Part shown: positions 9,593 through 18,074 of the stretch, piece by piece
Layout: each line of letters opens with the position of its first letter
Position numbering within the stretch: the stretch's first letter is position 1
From: Streptomyces sp. NRRL F-2664
Lineage (GTDB): Bacteria > Actinomycetota > Actinomycetes > Streptomycetales > Streptomycetaceae
Direction: 5' to 3'
Assembly (NCBI RefSeq): GCF_000719345.1
Contig: NZ_JOFX01000049.1
Coordinates: 1-38,289, forward strand
Length of the DNA stretch: 38,289 nucleotides
Notes under the pieces: model-generated
The model's database searches: none
The model's input: the letters and a program-made list of their open reading frames with translations, nothing else
What the model was told of the DNA's origin: nothing
Program-made: the position numbers and the translations under genes

Positions 9593-10855
9593 TCAAGTGT
9601 TTTGAGCCGTGAAGCGAACGGGAAGAGTACGTAGCCCTCGCATGATCAACCCCCCACGCCAGCGCAGCTCTTGGGGCGGAACGGCGAGTTCCAGGTCGGG
9701 CAGGCGCGTCAGCAGGGTCGCGAGGGCGGTCTGCCCTTCGAGCCGGGCCAGCGGGGCGCCCAGGCAGTAGTGGATGCCGTGCCCGTAGCCGAGGTGCTGG
9801 TTGTCGGTGCGGGAGAGGTCGAGGGTGTCCGGGTCGGGGAACCGCTCGGGGTCCCGGTCGGCGGCCGCGAGGACGACCAGGACGGGGTCGCCGGTCTCGA
9901 CCCGCCGGCCGCCGAGGGTCAGCGGCTCGGTGGCGAACCGCCACGTCGCCAGCTCCACGGGGCCGTCGTAGCGCAGGAGTTCCTCGATGCCGCCGGCGAG
10001 CAGCCCGCTCTCCCCGGCGGCCAGGGAGCGTTGCAGGCGCTCACGCTGGACGGGGTTCATGAAGAGGGAGTGCACGCCGTTGCCGATGAGGTTCACGGTC
10101 GTCTCGAAGCCTGCGAAGAGCAGGATGAAGGCCATCGCTGTGGCCTCACCCTCCGTCAGGTGGTCGCCGTGGTCGCTGGCCCGGATCAGGTCGGAGATCA
10201 GGTCGTCGCCCAGGTCATCCCTTTTGCGGTGGATGAGCTCACCGAGATAGGTCCGCATCTGCTTCACGGACCGGGCGACCCCGCCCCGCGGGCCGCCTCC
10301 GTGGCGGATCATCATCCCGGCCCAGTCGCGGAAGTCGTCCTGGTCCTCCCGCGGTACCCCGAGCATCTCGCAGATGGCGTAGATGGGAAGCGGGAACGCG
10401 AACTCGTGGATGAGGTCCGCCTCCCCCCTTCGCGCGAACCGGTCGATCAGGTCGTCGGTGAGCGCCTGCACCCGCGGGGTGAACTCGGCGACCCTGCGCG
10501 GGGTGAACGCCTTCGACACCAGACGCCGCAGCCGGGTGTGGTCGGGCGGGTCGATGTTCAGCAGATGCGTCATCAGCTCCGCCTTGCGCTCCCCCGGGAT
10601 CCCGGTCTTCCCCTTGGCGTGCGCGGGCTCCGCGTGGTGCGCCGGATTCTTGCTGAGCCGCTGGTCGGCGAGGGCCTGCCGGGCGTCCGCGTAGCGGGTG
10701 ACGAGCCAGGCCTCGACCCCGCTGGGGAGCTTCGTGCGGTGCACCGGGGAGTGCTCGCGCAGCCATGCGTAGGCCGGGTAGGGGTCGGTCGCGAACTCCC
10801 ACGTGAAGAGTTCGGGCGCCGAGCCGACGGGGGGAGTGGACGACTGATCGTGCAT
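9593..10855 (-). CDS. Cytochrome P450, CYP107-like
   Basis: A 420-aa soluble bacterial P450 monooxygenase. The heme-ligand motif is YGHGIHYCLG with Cys364; Tyr replaces the usual first Phe of FxxGxxxC. The I-helix motif is FAGFETT. EELLRYDGPVELATWRFA and the PERFPDPDTLDLSR block resemble the CYP107 class, which often hydroxylates macrolides or other polyketides. Electrons must come from a ferredoxin and reductase, and no ferredoxin gene is adjacent. The start is the ATG at 10855, where the N-terminus fits the family. A -10-like TACTGT ends 7 nt before it, so the mRNA is probably leaderless. It is divergent from a flavohemoprotein. The natural substrate is unknown and no biosynthetic cluster surrounds it. 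Confidence 0.9.
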   Translation of the reverse strand: MHDQSSTPPVGSAPELFTWEFATDPYPAYAWLREHSPVHRTKLPSGVEAWLVTRYADARQALADQRLSKNPAHHAEPAHAKGKTGIPGERKAELMTHLLNIDPPDHTRLRRLVSKAFTPRRVAEFTPRVQALTDDLIDRFARRGEADLIHEFAFPLPIYAICEMLGVPREDQDDFRDWAGMMIRHGGGPRGGVARSVKQMRTYLGELIHRKRDDLGDDLISDLIRASDHGDHLTEGEATAMAFILLFAGFETTVNLIGNGVHSLFMNPVQRERLQRSLAAGESGLLAGGIEELLRYDGPVELATWRFATEPLTLGGRRVETGDPVLVVLAAADRDPERFPDPDTLDLSRTDNQHLGYGHGIHYCLGAPLARLEGQTALATLLTRLPDLELAVPPQELRWRGGLIMRGLRTLPVRFTAQNT

Positions 10856-10994
10856 GTCCCCGACAGTAGCCGCCGGGCACCGGCGGGCCGGCGCGGGCCG
10901 CGGCCCGCCATCCCATATGACTGCTTCGCCGGGGCTGTCCGTAGATCGGACAAGGCTTGACCCCGCCCCGTGCGGCACTCCTACTTTCACCCGT
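10856..10994. promoter_or_regulatory. Divergent, apparently leaderless promoters of P450 and flavohemoprotein
   Basis: Rightward: TTGACC (10957-10962) and TACTTT (10982-10987) are 19 nt apart, and the -10 ends 7 nt before the GTG at 10995. Leftward: TACTGT on the minus strand (10863-10868) ends 7 nt before the ATG at 10855, without a clear -35. Neither gene has a Shine-Dalgarno sequence. Confidence 0.5.
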
Positions 10995-12212
10995 GTGGAT
11001 GTGAGGATCTTGAAAAGCAGTTTCGCAGTGGTGGAAAGGCGGGCCGAGCACGCGGTCAAGTTCTTCTACTCGCACCTGTTCTGGCACAACCCCGGAGTCC
11101 GCGACCTCTTCCCGGCCTCCGCCGAGGACATGGAACGCCAGCGGGACCGGCTGTTCGCCGCGCTCACCCACGTGGTCTCGCGTCTCGACGACGAGGCCCT
11201 CGGCCCCTACCTGCACGACCTGGGCCGCGACCACCGCAAGTTCCTGGTCCGGCCGGAGCACTACGCGGTCGTGGGCGCCAGCCTGCTCGCCGCGCTCGCC
11301 GCGACCTCCGGCGACGCCTGGACCCCGCAGGTGGAGAAGGCCTGGACCGAGGCCTACCAGCTGATCGCCGACGCCATGCTCGCCGGGGCCGACGCGAGCG
11401 AGGACCCCCCGTGGTGGGACGCCGAGGTCGTGCGCCACCTGCAGTACGGGCAGGACATCGCCGTGCTGACCCTGCGGCCGCACGCGCCCTTCCCCCACCT
11501 GCCCGGCCAGTACACGAGCGTGAGCACGCCGCGGGTCCCCCGGACCTGGCGCACATACTCCCTCGGCAACGCCCCCCGCCCCGACGGCACGGTCGACCTG
11601 CACGTCAGCCGGATCGAGGGCGGACGGCTCAGTACCGCCCTGGTCCGCGAGACGCAGCCCGGCGACGTCCTCAAGCTCGGTGCCGCCGGCGGGCGGCTGA
11701 CCTTCCGCCGCTGCGACCGCCCCGCCAGTCTGATCGCCGCCGGCACCGGCTGGGCCCCGATCCGGGCCCTGCTGGAGGACCTCGCGGACCGGCCCCCGGA
11801 CCAGGACGTACGGCTCTTCGTGGTGGCCCGGGACGGCGCCCACCTCTACGACCGTCCCCTCATCGACGCCTACGCCGCCTCCTGCAGCTGGCTCGACGTC
11901 ACCTACATCACGCCCGCCCCCGGCCGGCACCGCAACGAGGCCACCGACCGCCTCGCGACCGCACTGTGCAACCGGGGTCTGTGGCCCGACCAGGACGTCT
12001 ACCTCAGCGGGCCACCGCAGTTCATCGACGAGACCGCGCGGCTGCTGGAGGAGCTCGGCGCCCGTCCCGGCCGCCTCTTCCACGACTGCCTGCCCGCCGC
12101 TGACCCCGGCCACGGGGCGGGCGGCCGCCCGCTGGGCTTCGCCGAATGGCTGCTGAACCGCCCGGCACCGCACTGGCACGACCCTTCGGCACGCGCCCCC
12201 CGGGAGCACTGA
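10995..12212 (+). CDS. Flavohemoprotein (globin + FAD/NAD reductase)
   Basis: A 405-aa fusion of a globin domain (about 1-132) and a ferredoxin-NADP-reductase-like module (about 140-370), the architecture of Hmp nitric-oxide dioxygenases. Globin residues are recognisable: B10 Tyr25 in FFYSHLFWHNP, E7 Gln49 in ERQRDRLF, and proximal His80 in GRDHRKF. The FAD motif is RTYSL (186-190), the NAD(P)-binding loop GTGWAP (250-255), and SGPP (338-341) starts the last NAD-contact block. The likely role is NO detoxification or heme redox chemistry in the cytosol. The GTG start at 10995 fits the promoter spacing and removes an unrelated N-terminal extension. The last 35 residues are extra. It converges on mazG with 22 nt between stops. 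Confidence 0.88.
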   Translation: MDVRILKSSFAVVERRAEHAVKFFYSHLFWHNPGVRDLFPASAEDMERQRDRLFAALTHVVSRLDDEALGPYLHDLGRDHRKFLVRPEHYAVVGASLLAALAATSGDAWTPQVEKAWTEAYQLIADAMLAGADASEDPPWWDAEVVRHLQYGQDIAVLTLRPHAPFPHLPGQYTSVSTPRVPRTWRTYSLGNAPRPDGTVDLHVSRIEGGRLSTALVRETQPGDVLKLGAAGGRLTFRRCDRPASLIAAGTGWAPIRALLEDLADRPPDQDVRLFVVARDGAHLYDRPLIDAYAASCSWLDVTYITPAPGRHRNEATDRLATALCNRGLWPDQDVYLSGPPQFIDETARLLEELGARPGRLFHDCLPAADPGHGAGGRPLGFAEWLLNRPAPHWHDPSARAPREH

Positions 12213-12234
12213 CGGCACAAGCGCCCGTGAGGGC

Positions 12235-13287
12235 CTACTCGGTGGCGGCCGCCACGCCCTCGGCCGTACGGATCGCGTCCCGGTAGACGCGGGCCGCCGC
12301 GCGCAGGGCGGTCTCGGGGTCGACCCCCTCCGCCTCGGCGCGCGCCGCCAGCGCCAGCAGCTCGTAGCCGATGCCGGCGCCGCGGGGCAGCTCCACGTCC
12401 AGCCCTGCCGTACGGACCCGGCCGGCGAGCTTGGCCGCGAGCGCCAGGCCCGGCTGGCCCACCGGGATCCCGTCGGTCACCGACTCCCGGCGCTTCTCGA
12501 CGGCCTTGGTGCGCTGCCAGTGCGCGTGGACGTCCTCCGGGGTCTCGGCCTCGGCATCGCCGAAGACGTGCGGGTGCCGGTGGATCAGCTTCTGCACGAG
12601 GGCTCCGGCGACGTCGTCGATGGAGAAGGCCCCCAGGCCCTGACTGCCGTCCTCCTCCTCGCCGCCGGCCTCGTCGGCCGCGTCGGCCGGGACGCCCTCC
12701 TCGGCGATCCGGGCGTGGAAGACCACTTGGAGCAGGACGTCGCCGAGTTCCTCGCGCAGCTCCTCCCGGTCCCCGTCCTCGATCGCCTCGACGAGCTCGT
12801 ACGCCTCCTCGATCGCGTACTTGGCCAGGCCCCGGTGGGTCTGCCGGGAGGTCCACGGGCACTCGCGCCGGACCCGGTCCATCACCTGGACCAGGTCGAG
12901 CAGGCGGGCACCCGGCAGGTCGTACGAGCCGGGCAGCAGTTCCAGGTCGGGCATGGAGACCCGGCCGGAGCCGGCCAGCCGGGCCAGTGCGTCGGTGAGC
13001 CGCCGGTCGCCCTCCCCGGCCGGGAGGACCACCACCGTGCGGCCGCCCGCGCAGGCGTCGACCAGCTCGTGCGCGTCCGGGGCCGCGTGCTCCACCCGGA
13101 CGCCCGCCTCCGCCAGGTACGGCAGCTGCGGGTGGCCGGGGTCGGCGCACAGGACCCGGTCCGCGGCGTGCAGGGTCTGCCACGCCGGCCAGGACAGCAC
13201 CCCGGGCGCGACCCGGTGGCTGGTGGTCAGCAGGACGATACGGCCGGTGGCCCCGGCCGCGGCGGTGGTCTGGGAGTGCTCGCTCAC
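12235..13287 (-). CDS. mazG: MazG-family nucleoside triphosphate pyrophosphohydrolase
   Basis: A 350-aa protein with a degenerate tetrapyrrole-methylase-like or unassigned N-terminal domain (about 15-120) and a MazG domain (about 128-260). The helix-pair metal site is visible as E160-E161-x-x-E164 followed by E180-x-x-D183 (EELGD). The usual CPWDxxQTH block reads CPWTSRQTH at 143-151, so the family Asp is Thr here. MazG hydrolyses NTPs to NMP and pyrophosphate, cleaning damaged nucleotides or lowering ppGpp-linked signals. The start is a GTG at 13287. It lies 28 nt downstream of the SurA-like gene and probably shares its transcript. Confidence 0.9.
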   Translation of the reverse strand: MSEHSQTTAAAGATGRIVLLTTSHRVAPGVLSWPAWQTLHAADRVLCADPGHPQLPYLAEAGVRVEHAAPDAHELVDACAGGRTVVVLPAGEGDRRLTDALARLAGSGRVSMPDLELLPGSYDLPGARLLDLVQVMDRVRRECPWTSRQTHRGLAKYAIEEAYELVEAIEDGDREELREELGDVLLQVVFHARIAEEGVPADAADEAGGEEEDGSQGLGAFSIDDVAGALVQKLIHRHPHVFGDAEAETPEDVHAHWQRTKAVEKRRESVTDGIPVGQPGLALAAKLAGRVRTAGLDVELPRGAGIGYELLALAARAEAEGVDPETALRAAARVYRDAIRTAEGVAAATE

Positions 13288-13315
13288 CCTGCGAACCTAC
13301 CCCCGCCGCAGGGCC

Positions 13316-13936
13316 TCAGGCTCCGGCGGGTGCCTGTTCGGGACGCGTCCGCTGGGTGATCCACGGCGTCTGCACCGGGCCGAGCCCGACCTGCTGGGCG
13401 TCCCAGGCGCCGTAGCGCGGGTTCACCTCGATGTTCAATGCCTTCGACGCCGCGGCGAGCGGCTCGATGATCTTGTCCTCGCCGTAGCGCTCGCTCAGCT
13501 TGCCGAGCAGCAGCTGGAAGCGCACCTCCTCGTCGATCTGCCCGGCAGCGAGCGGGACCCGGCCCTGCAGGGCCGCCTGCTCCAGTGCCTCCGCGCCCCT
13601 GCCGCCCTCCTGAGCGGTGCGGGCCTCCTCGATCTCCTTCGTCGTGACCGCGATGCCCGCGTCCTTCGCGGCCCGCTCCAGCACCCGCAGCTGGATCATC
13701 TTGCCGAGCTTGATCCGTTCCAGCTGCGGGGTGTTGGAGATGAGCGTCGCGGCGTGCTCGGAACGGTTCTGAGCGGCCCGGACGTCGCCCACCTGTTGCT
13801 GGAGCGCGGTGGTGGTGATCCGTTCCCCGCCGACGACGGCCGCGGTGCCGGGCCGGGTCCCGCCCGAGCAGGCGGACAGCAGGGGCGCCGCCAGAAGCAG
13901 GGCGGCGGAGACGGAGAGCGCAGTGCGACGGTGCAA
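13316..13936 (-). CDS. SurA N-terminal-like lipoprotein
   Basis: A 206-aa exported lipoprotein. A short basic signal (HRRT), hydrophobic core and lipobox LLSAC with Cys23 anchor it to the outer face of the membrane. The mature part begins PGTAAVVGGERITTTALQQQVG, typical of the SurA/PrsA N-terminal chaperone domain that binds unfolded exported proteins. No PpiC-type prolyl isomerase domain follows, so it would be a chaperone-like module only. The start is placed at a TTG (13936) with GGAGG 5 nt upstream; no ATG or GTG fits the signal peptide. This is the conserved neighbour of mazG and mfd in Streptomyces. Confidence 0.83.
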   Translation of the reverse strand: MHRRTALSVSAALLLAAPLLSACSGGTRPGTAAVVGGERITTTALQQQVGDVRAAQNRSEHAATLISNTPQLERIKLGKMIQLRVLERAAKDAGIAVTTKEIEEARTAQEGGRGAEALEQAALQGRVPLAAGQIDEEVRFQLLLGKLSERYGEDKIIEPLAAASKALNIEVNPRYGAWDAQQVGLGPVQTPWITQRTRPEQAPAGA

Positions 13937-13958
13937 AGGAGCCTCCAGGGCCGGGAGA

Positions 13959-13976
13959 TTGTGCGTCAATGCACAA
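13959..13976. promoter_or_regulatory. Inverted repeat in the divergent lipoprotein/YfhO spacer
   Basis: TTGTGC-GTCAAT-GCACAA is a perfect 6-bp dyad with a 6-nt centre, 23 nt upstream of the lipoprotein TTG and about 150 nt upstream of the YfhO-like gene. It resembles a Crp/FNR-type dyad (TGTGN-N6-NCACA) and only partly the Rex operator. Its position suits a regulator of the divergent promoters. Confidence 0.4.
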
Positions 13977-14129
13977 GGGCCGTGCGGTGATCGATGGTAT
14001 GCAGTAAGGGTGGCCCGGGCCACCGGTTCGACCAACGATTCGCGGGGTGTCCGGGGTACGTGTCTGTTCGTGTCGCGGCCACTGCCCGGCCACCCGAGGT
14101 TCCTCCGGCGCTGCCAGGGTCGGCCCACC

Positions 14130-16472
14130 ATGTCGACACCGCACCGCTCGCCGCGCCGCCGCAGTCTGTCCGGTGCGGCGCTCGCCGCCCTGCTCGCGGC
14201 GGTGGCCGTGTGCGCCGGGGACGCCGCCGCCCGCGTCTTCCCGTACGGACCGCGCCACCGCAGCGTCAACGATCTCGGCAACCAGTTCGTACCCTTCCAC
14301 GCACACCTGTGGGACCTGCTGCACGGCCGCGCACGGGGCGGCCTGCTGTTCAACTGGCAGTCCGGCTACGGCACGAGCTTCCTGCCCGACCTCGGCACCT
14401 ACCTGACCAGCCCGTTCTCCGTACTCGTCGCCGTCTTCCCGCGCGCCGACATCGACCTGGCCGTGTACGCCGTCACCGTGCTGAAGACGGCGGCCGCGGC
14501 GGCGGCCATGGCCTGGCTGCTGCGCACCGTGCACCGCGGGCCGTGGTGGGCGGCCGGACTGCTCGGGGCCTCGTACGCGCTGTGCGGCTGGTCGGTGATC
14601 GAGGCCTCCTACAACCCGATGTGGCTGGACGGGCTGATCGCCCTCCCCCTCCTGTGCCTCACCGGGGAGTGGGCCCTGCGCGGGCGGCGGGTGCTCCTCG
14701 CGCCGCCGGTCGTGGCGGTCTGCTGGACGGCGAACTTCTACACCGCGTACATGGCGACCCTGGGCGCCGCCCTGGTGCTGCTGGTACGGGTGGTGCTGAC
14801 CCGGGAGGGCCTGCGGGCCCGCACCGCGGTGGTCGCACGGGCCGCCGGGACCACCCTGCTGGGCATCGCGCTGGCCGCGCCGGTCCTGCTGCCGCTGTTC
14901 CTCAGCTCGGGCCGGGCCCACCCGGGGTGGGCCAGGGAGTTCCGGCCGGTGTCCTGGGCGGACCTCTTCGCACGGCTGCTGCCGGGGACGTACTCCTTCT
15001 CCTCCCCCGCCGTCTTCGTGGGCACCGGCACACTGCTGCTGCTCGCCGCGCTGCCCTTCCGGCGGGAGCTGCCGCTGCGCGACCGGCTGGGGTGGACGGG
15101 CCTGACGGCGGCCGTGGCACTGTCCCTCCAGTGGGCCCCGACCCATCTGGCCTGGCACCTGTTCGCCACCCCGAACGGCAGCCCCTACCGGCAGACCTTC
15201 GTCCTCGCCGGGATCGCCGTCATCGCCGCCTGGACCGCACTGGAGCGCGGCCTGCCCGGGCCGCGGGCGCTGGCCGCGGGGACGGCCGTCCTCGCGGCCG
15301 CCGCCCTGGGGGCGCACGGGAGCACGCTGGCCACGCGGTGGAGCCTCGCGCTGTTCGCGGGCGGCCTGGCACTGGCCGGCACCGCCTGGTGGGTGCTGCG
15401 CCGGCGCCGCCTGCTCCTCCCGGCGGCCGGACTGCTGGCCCTGGTGCTGCTCGCCCAGGCGGCGGCGACCACCGCCTTCGGCCACCGGGGCAAACTGGGC
15501 GGCCTCGACGACTACCCCTCCTGGGGGGCGGACCACACCGGGCGCGCCCGGGCCCTGGCGGCCGCCGACGGCTGGCCGGCGTACCGCACCGACCCGAGCC
15601 GGCCCGCCCTGTCGGGCAACGACCCGATGCTGCTGGGCGGGCAGGGCGGCTCCTACTACAGCAGCCACACCCCCGAGGTGTTCACGCGGACGATGGTGGC
15701 GCTCGGCGCCGGCTGGACCTCGCGCGGCCGCAACGTCCAGAGCCTCGACAACCCGGTGACGGACGCCGTCTTCGCGGTCGGAGCCCGCCTGCGGCCGGAC
15801 GGCTCGGTGCTGCGCGCCGACGTGCCGCCGCTGGTGACGACCCGTCCGCCGGGCGCGGCCGCCTCCTACGGCGACTCGCCCTTCGCCAACCAGGAGCTGC
15901 TGCTGGGCGCCCGCGTGTACGAGGACCCGCACGCCCCCGGGGTGTGCCGTGCGGGCACCGAGGCCTACCTGTGGGCGCCGGAGTACAACGCCACGGCCCG
16001 CCTCGCCGACGGGCCGGTGTTCCGCCTGAACGGGGGCGCTCCCCGCAACCGGGCGGCCCTGCAGCCGATGGGCGTCTCCCGGGGCGCGTCGTCGGCGCTG
16101 GTCTTCGACGCCGACCCACCGCCCCGCTGGACCCTGGCCTGCCTGGACCGGAGCCGTCTGGACGCGGCGGTGGCCGCTCTGCGGGCGACGGCCGCGACCT
16201 CGGTCCGGGTCGGCTCCTCGGGGGTCGGGGCCGTGCTGCCCGCGGGCAGCACGGGCACGGCGGTCGTCTCGGTCCCCGCGATCGCCGGCTGGACCTGCAA
16301 CGGCCGTCCCGCCTCGGACCACCTGGGGCTGGTCGCGGTCCCGCTGGCGCCCGGCACCACACGGGTCGCCTGTTCCTTCCGCCCGCCGGGGCTGCGGCCC
16401 GGGCTGGCGGTCGCCGCGGCCGCCCTCGCCCTGCTGGCCGTCACCGCCGCCGGCGCACGCCGGCGCCGCTGA
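14130..16472 (+). CDS. YfhO-family polytopic membrane protein
   Basis: A 780-aa membrane protein with many hydrophobic helices in the first 460 residues (e.g. SGAALAALLAAVAVCAG near the start). A large hydrophilic segment (about 470-750) follows, then one C-terminal helix (PGLAVAAAALALLAVTAAGA) before an Arg-rich tail. The extracytoplasmic loop after helix 1 (GNQFVPFHAHLWDLLHG...LFNWQSGYGTSFLPDLGTYLTSP) and YNPMWLDGLIALPLL are typical of YfhO (DUF6541/GT-C-like) proteins, which are linked to glycosylation of wall polymers such as teichoic acids. The start at ATG 14130 gives a normal signal-anchor. A GTG at 14010, in frame and 6 nt after a -10-like TATGCA, is an alternative leaderless start adding 40 residues. 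It converges on the kinase with 12 nt between. Confidence 0.8.
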   Translation: MSTPHRSPRRRSLSGAALAALLAAVAVCAGDAAARVFPYGPRHRSVNDLGNQFVPFHAHLWDLLHGRARGGLLFNWQSGYGTSFLPDLGTYLTSPFSVLVAVFPRADIDLAVYAVTVLKTAAAAAAMAWLLRTVHRGPWWAAGLLGASYALCGWSVIEASYNPMWLDGLIALPLLCLTGEWALRGRRVLLAPPVVAVCWTANFYTAYMATLGAALVLLVRVVLTREGLRARTAVVARAAGTTLLGIALAAPVLLPLFLSSGRAHPGWAREFRPVSWADLFARLLPGTYSFSSPAVFVGTGTLLLLAALPFRRELPLRDRLGWTGLTAAVALSLQWAPTHLAWHLFATPNGSPYRQTFVLAGIAVIAAWTALERGLPGPRALAAGTAVLAAAALGAHGSTLATRWSLALFAGGLALAGTAWWVLRRRRLLLPAAGLLALVLLAQAAATTAFGHRGKLGGLDDYPSWGADHTGRARALAAADGWPAYRTDPSRPALSGNDPMLLGGQGGSYYSSHTPEVFTRTMVALGAGWTSRGRNVQSLDNPVTDAVFAVGARLRPDGSVLRADVPPLVTTRPPGAAASYGDSPFANQELLLGARVYEDPHAPGVCRAGTEAYLWAPEYNATARLADGPVFRLNGGAPRNRAALQPMGVSRGASSALVFDADPPPRWTLACLDRSRLDAAVAALRATAATSVRVGSSGVGAVLPAGSTGTAVVSVPAIAGWTCNGRPASDHLGLVAVPLAPGTTRVACSFRPPGLRPGLAVAAAALALLAVTAAGARRRR

Positions 16473-16484
16473 CGGGCCGACCCG

Positions 16485-18074
16485 TCAGCGGACCTGGCTC
16501 AGCCACTGCAGGGTGCGGCGGATCTCCGACGGGAAGGGGTGGTTCGGGCCGTGCAGCCGCTCCGCGTCGAACAGCAGCCGGGCCAGGTTCTCGTGGGCCG
16601 CCGGGCGGTCGCCGAGGGAGAGCAGCAGGTGCGCGATCCGGCGGCGGATCTCCAGCGGCAGGGTCTGGTCCGGGTTGGCGTAGCGGTTCTCGAAATACGG
16701 CAGCAGCGAGCGGTACTCCGCCAGCGCGGCGGCCGGCTCGCCGAGCTGCTCCAGGCACTGCGCGGCGTCGTAGCGGAAGCGCAGCGCCTGCGGGTCGCCG
16801 GGCGCGAACTCCTCCGCGAGGCGGCGTAGTTCGGGCAGGGCGCGGCGGTACTGGCCGTCGTCCATCAGGGTGGCCGCGTACTGCTTGCGCAGGGAGCGCA
16901 CGACCGGCGAGCGCTCACCGTGCTCGGCGGCCGCCGCCGGGAGGATCCCGCCGAGGATGTCCACCGCCTGCGTGAGCCGCCCCTGGTCCAGCAGGGTGCG
17001 GGCCTGGTCGACGGCTCCGGGGATGTCGGGCTTCTGCGGCACCGGCGCGGGGGTCCGTGTGGGCGTCGGCGCGGTCACGGGCGGCACGGGGGTGCCGGTC
17101 GCGGCGCCCGTCGGCGTGGGCGTCGGCGGGGTGGTCGGCCGCGGCGGGATCACCGCCGCCCGGTCCGGCCAGGGGGCCAGGGGGCGCGTGAACGGCCGGG
17201 TCGGGTCGAGCGGGCGGACCGGACCGCGGCCGTCGCGGGCCGGCAGCAGCGGGGCGAGGGCCTCGTACACCTCCTGCGCCGAGGACGGCCGGTCCTGCGG
17301 GTCCTTGGCGAGCAGGCGCATCAGGAGCGCCTCCAGCTCCTGCGGGACCTCCGGGCGCTGCGGGCGGACCGGGACGGGGGCCTCGTACAGGTGGCGGTGG
17401 AGCACGCCCAGGGCCGTGGAACCGGCGAAGGGCACGTTCCCGCTCAGGAGTTCGTACAGCAGCACGCCGAGCGCGTACAGGTCGGTGTACGGGCCCACGG
17501 CGCCGCTCATCGCCTGCTCGGGCGCCATGTACGCCGGGCTGCCGATGGGCGTGCCCGTGCTGGTGAGGCGGGTGGTGTCGGTGTCCATGACCGAGGCCAC
17601 GCCGAGGTCGAGGACGAGGACGGTGCCGTCGGGGCGGACCATCACGTTGCGGGGCTTGAGGTCGCGGTGGACGATCGGCACCGCGTGCACGGCCGACAGC
17701 ACCGAGCACAGCTGCGCGACGACCGCGACCGCCCACTGCCACGGGTACGGGCCGTGGGCGGCGAGGTGGTCGGCGAGGTCGGAGCCCTCGACGTAGCCCA
17801 TGACGAGGAACAGCTCGTCGCCGTCGCTGCCCGCGTCGTGGACGGTGACCAGGCCCGGGTGGTCCACCTGCGCGGTGACCCGGCACTCGCGCACGAAGCG
17901 GCGGCGCAGCTCCTCGGCGACCGTGCCCGGCCCGGCGACCTTGTCCGGGCGCAGCAGCTTGACGGCGACCCGCCGGTCCAGCCGGCGGTCGTACGCCGTC
18001 CACACCTGGCCCATGCCGCCCTGTCCGAGGATGCTCGCCAGCTGGTAGCGGTCTCCGATGAGGCGGTCGGTCAC
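16485..18074 (-). CDS. Ser/Thr protein kinase with C-terminal TPR-like region
   Basis: A 529-aa Hanks-type kinase. The catalytic domain spans about 10-270: glycine loop LGQGGMG (16-22), Lys39 in VAVK, and catalytic Asp138 in HRDLKPRN. The metal-binding Asp156 is in DLG rather than DFG, and APEQAMSG forms the activation segment end. A Pro/Thr-rich linker (about 295-355) with no hydrophobic helix follows, then about 170 residues of helical TPR-like repeats (GRLTQAVDILGGIL, GQYRRALPELRRLAEE, GEPAAALAEYRSLLP, GDRPAAHENLARLL). Without a membrane anchor or PASTA domains it is a cytosolic kinase, probably recruited through the TPR part. The GTG start at 18074 overlaps the upstream gene's stop by 4 nt, so the two are coupled. 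Confidence 0.92.
   Translation of the reverse strand: MTDRLIGDRYQLASILGQGGMGQVWTAYDRRLDRRVAVKLLRPDKVAGPGTVAEELRRRFVRECRVTAQVDHPGLVTVHDAGSDGDELFLVMGYVEGSDLADHLAAHGPYPWQWAVAVVAQLCSVLSAVHAVPIVHRDLKPRNVMVRPDGTVLVLDLGVASVMDTDTTRLTSTGTPIGSPAYMAPEQAMSGAVGPYTDLYALGVLLYELLSGNVPFAGSTALGVLHRHLYEAPVPVRPQRPEVPQELEALLMRLLAKDPQDRPSSAQEVYEALAPLLPARDGRGPVRPLDPTRPFTRPLAPWPDRAAVIPPRPTTPPTPTPTGAATGTPVPPVTAPTPTRTPAPVPQKPDIPGAVDQARTLLDQGRLTQAVDILGGILPAAAAEHGERSPVVRSLRKQYAATLMDDGQYRRALPELRRLAEEFAPGDPQALRFRYDAAQCLEQLGEPAAALAEYRSLLPYFENRYANPDQTLPLEIRRRIAHLLLSLGDRPAAHENLARLLFDAERLHGPNHPFPSEIRRTLQWLSQVR

Noticed and set aside
9593..12212. P450 plus flavohemoprotein as part of a secondary-metabolite cluster
   Set aside because: Both sides are conserved housekeeping genes (rpf, mazG) with no synthase, tailoring set or pathway regulator.
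12235..13287. Thr in place of Asp in the MazG CPWDxxQTH block as a sign of inactivity
   Set aside because: The catalytic EExxE...ExxD residues are intact, and actinobacterial MazG proteins vary at this position (for example PWES in mycobacteria), so it is not treated as a finding.
13284..16322. A 1012-codon open frame on the minus strand opposite the YfhO-like gene
   Set aside because: It is antisense to a clear membrane-protein gene, is dominated by Gly/Arg/Gln low complexity, and runs across the SurA-like lipoprotein gene in another frame. It is a high-G+C artefact.
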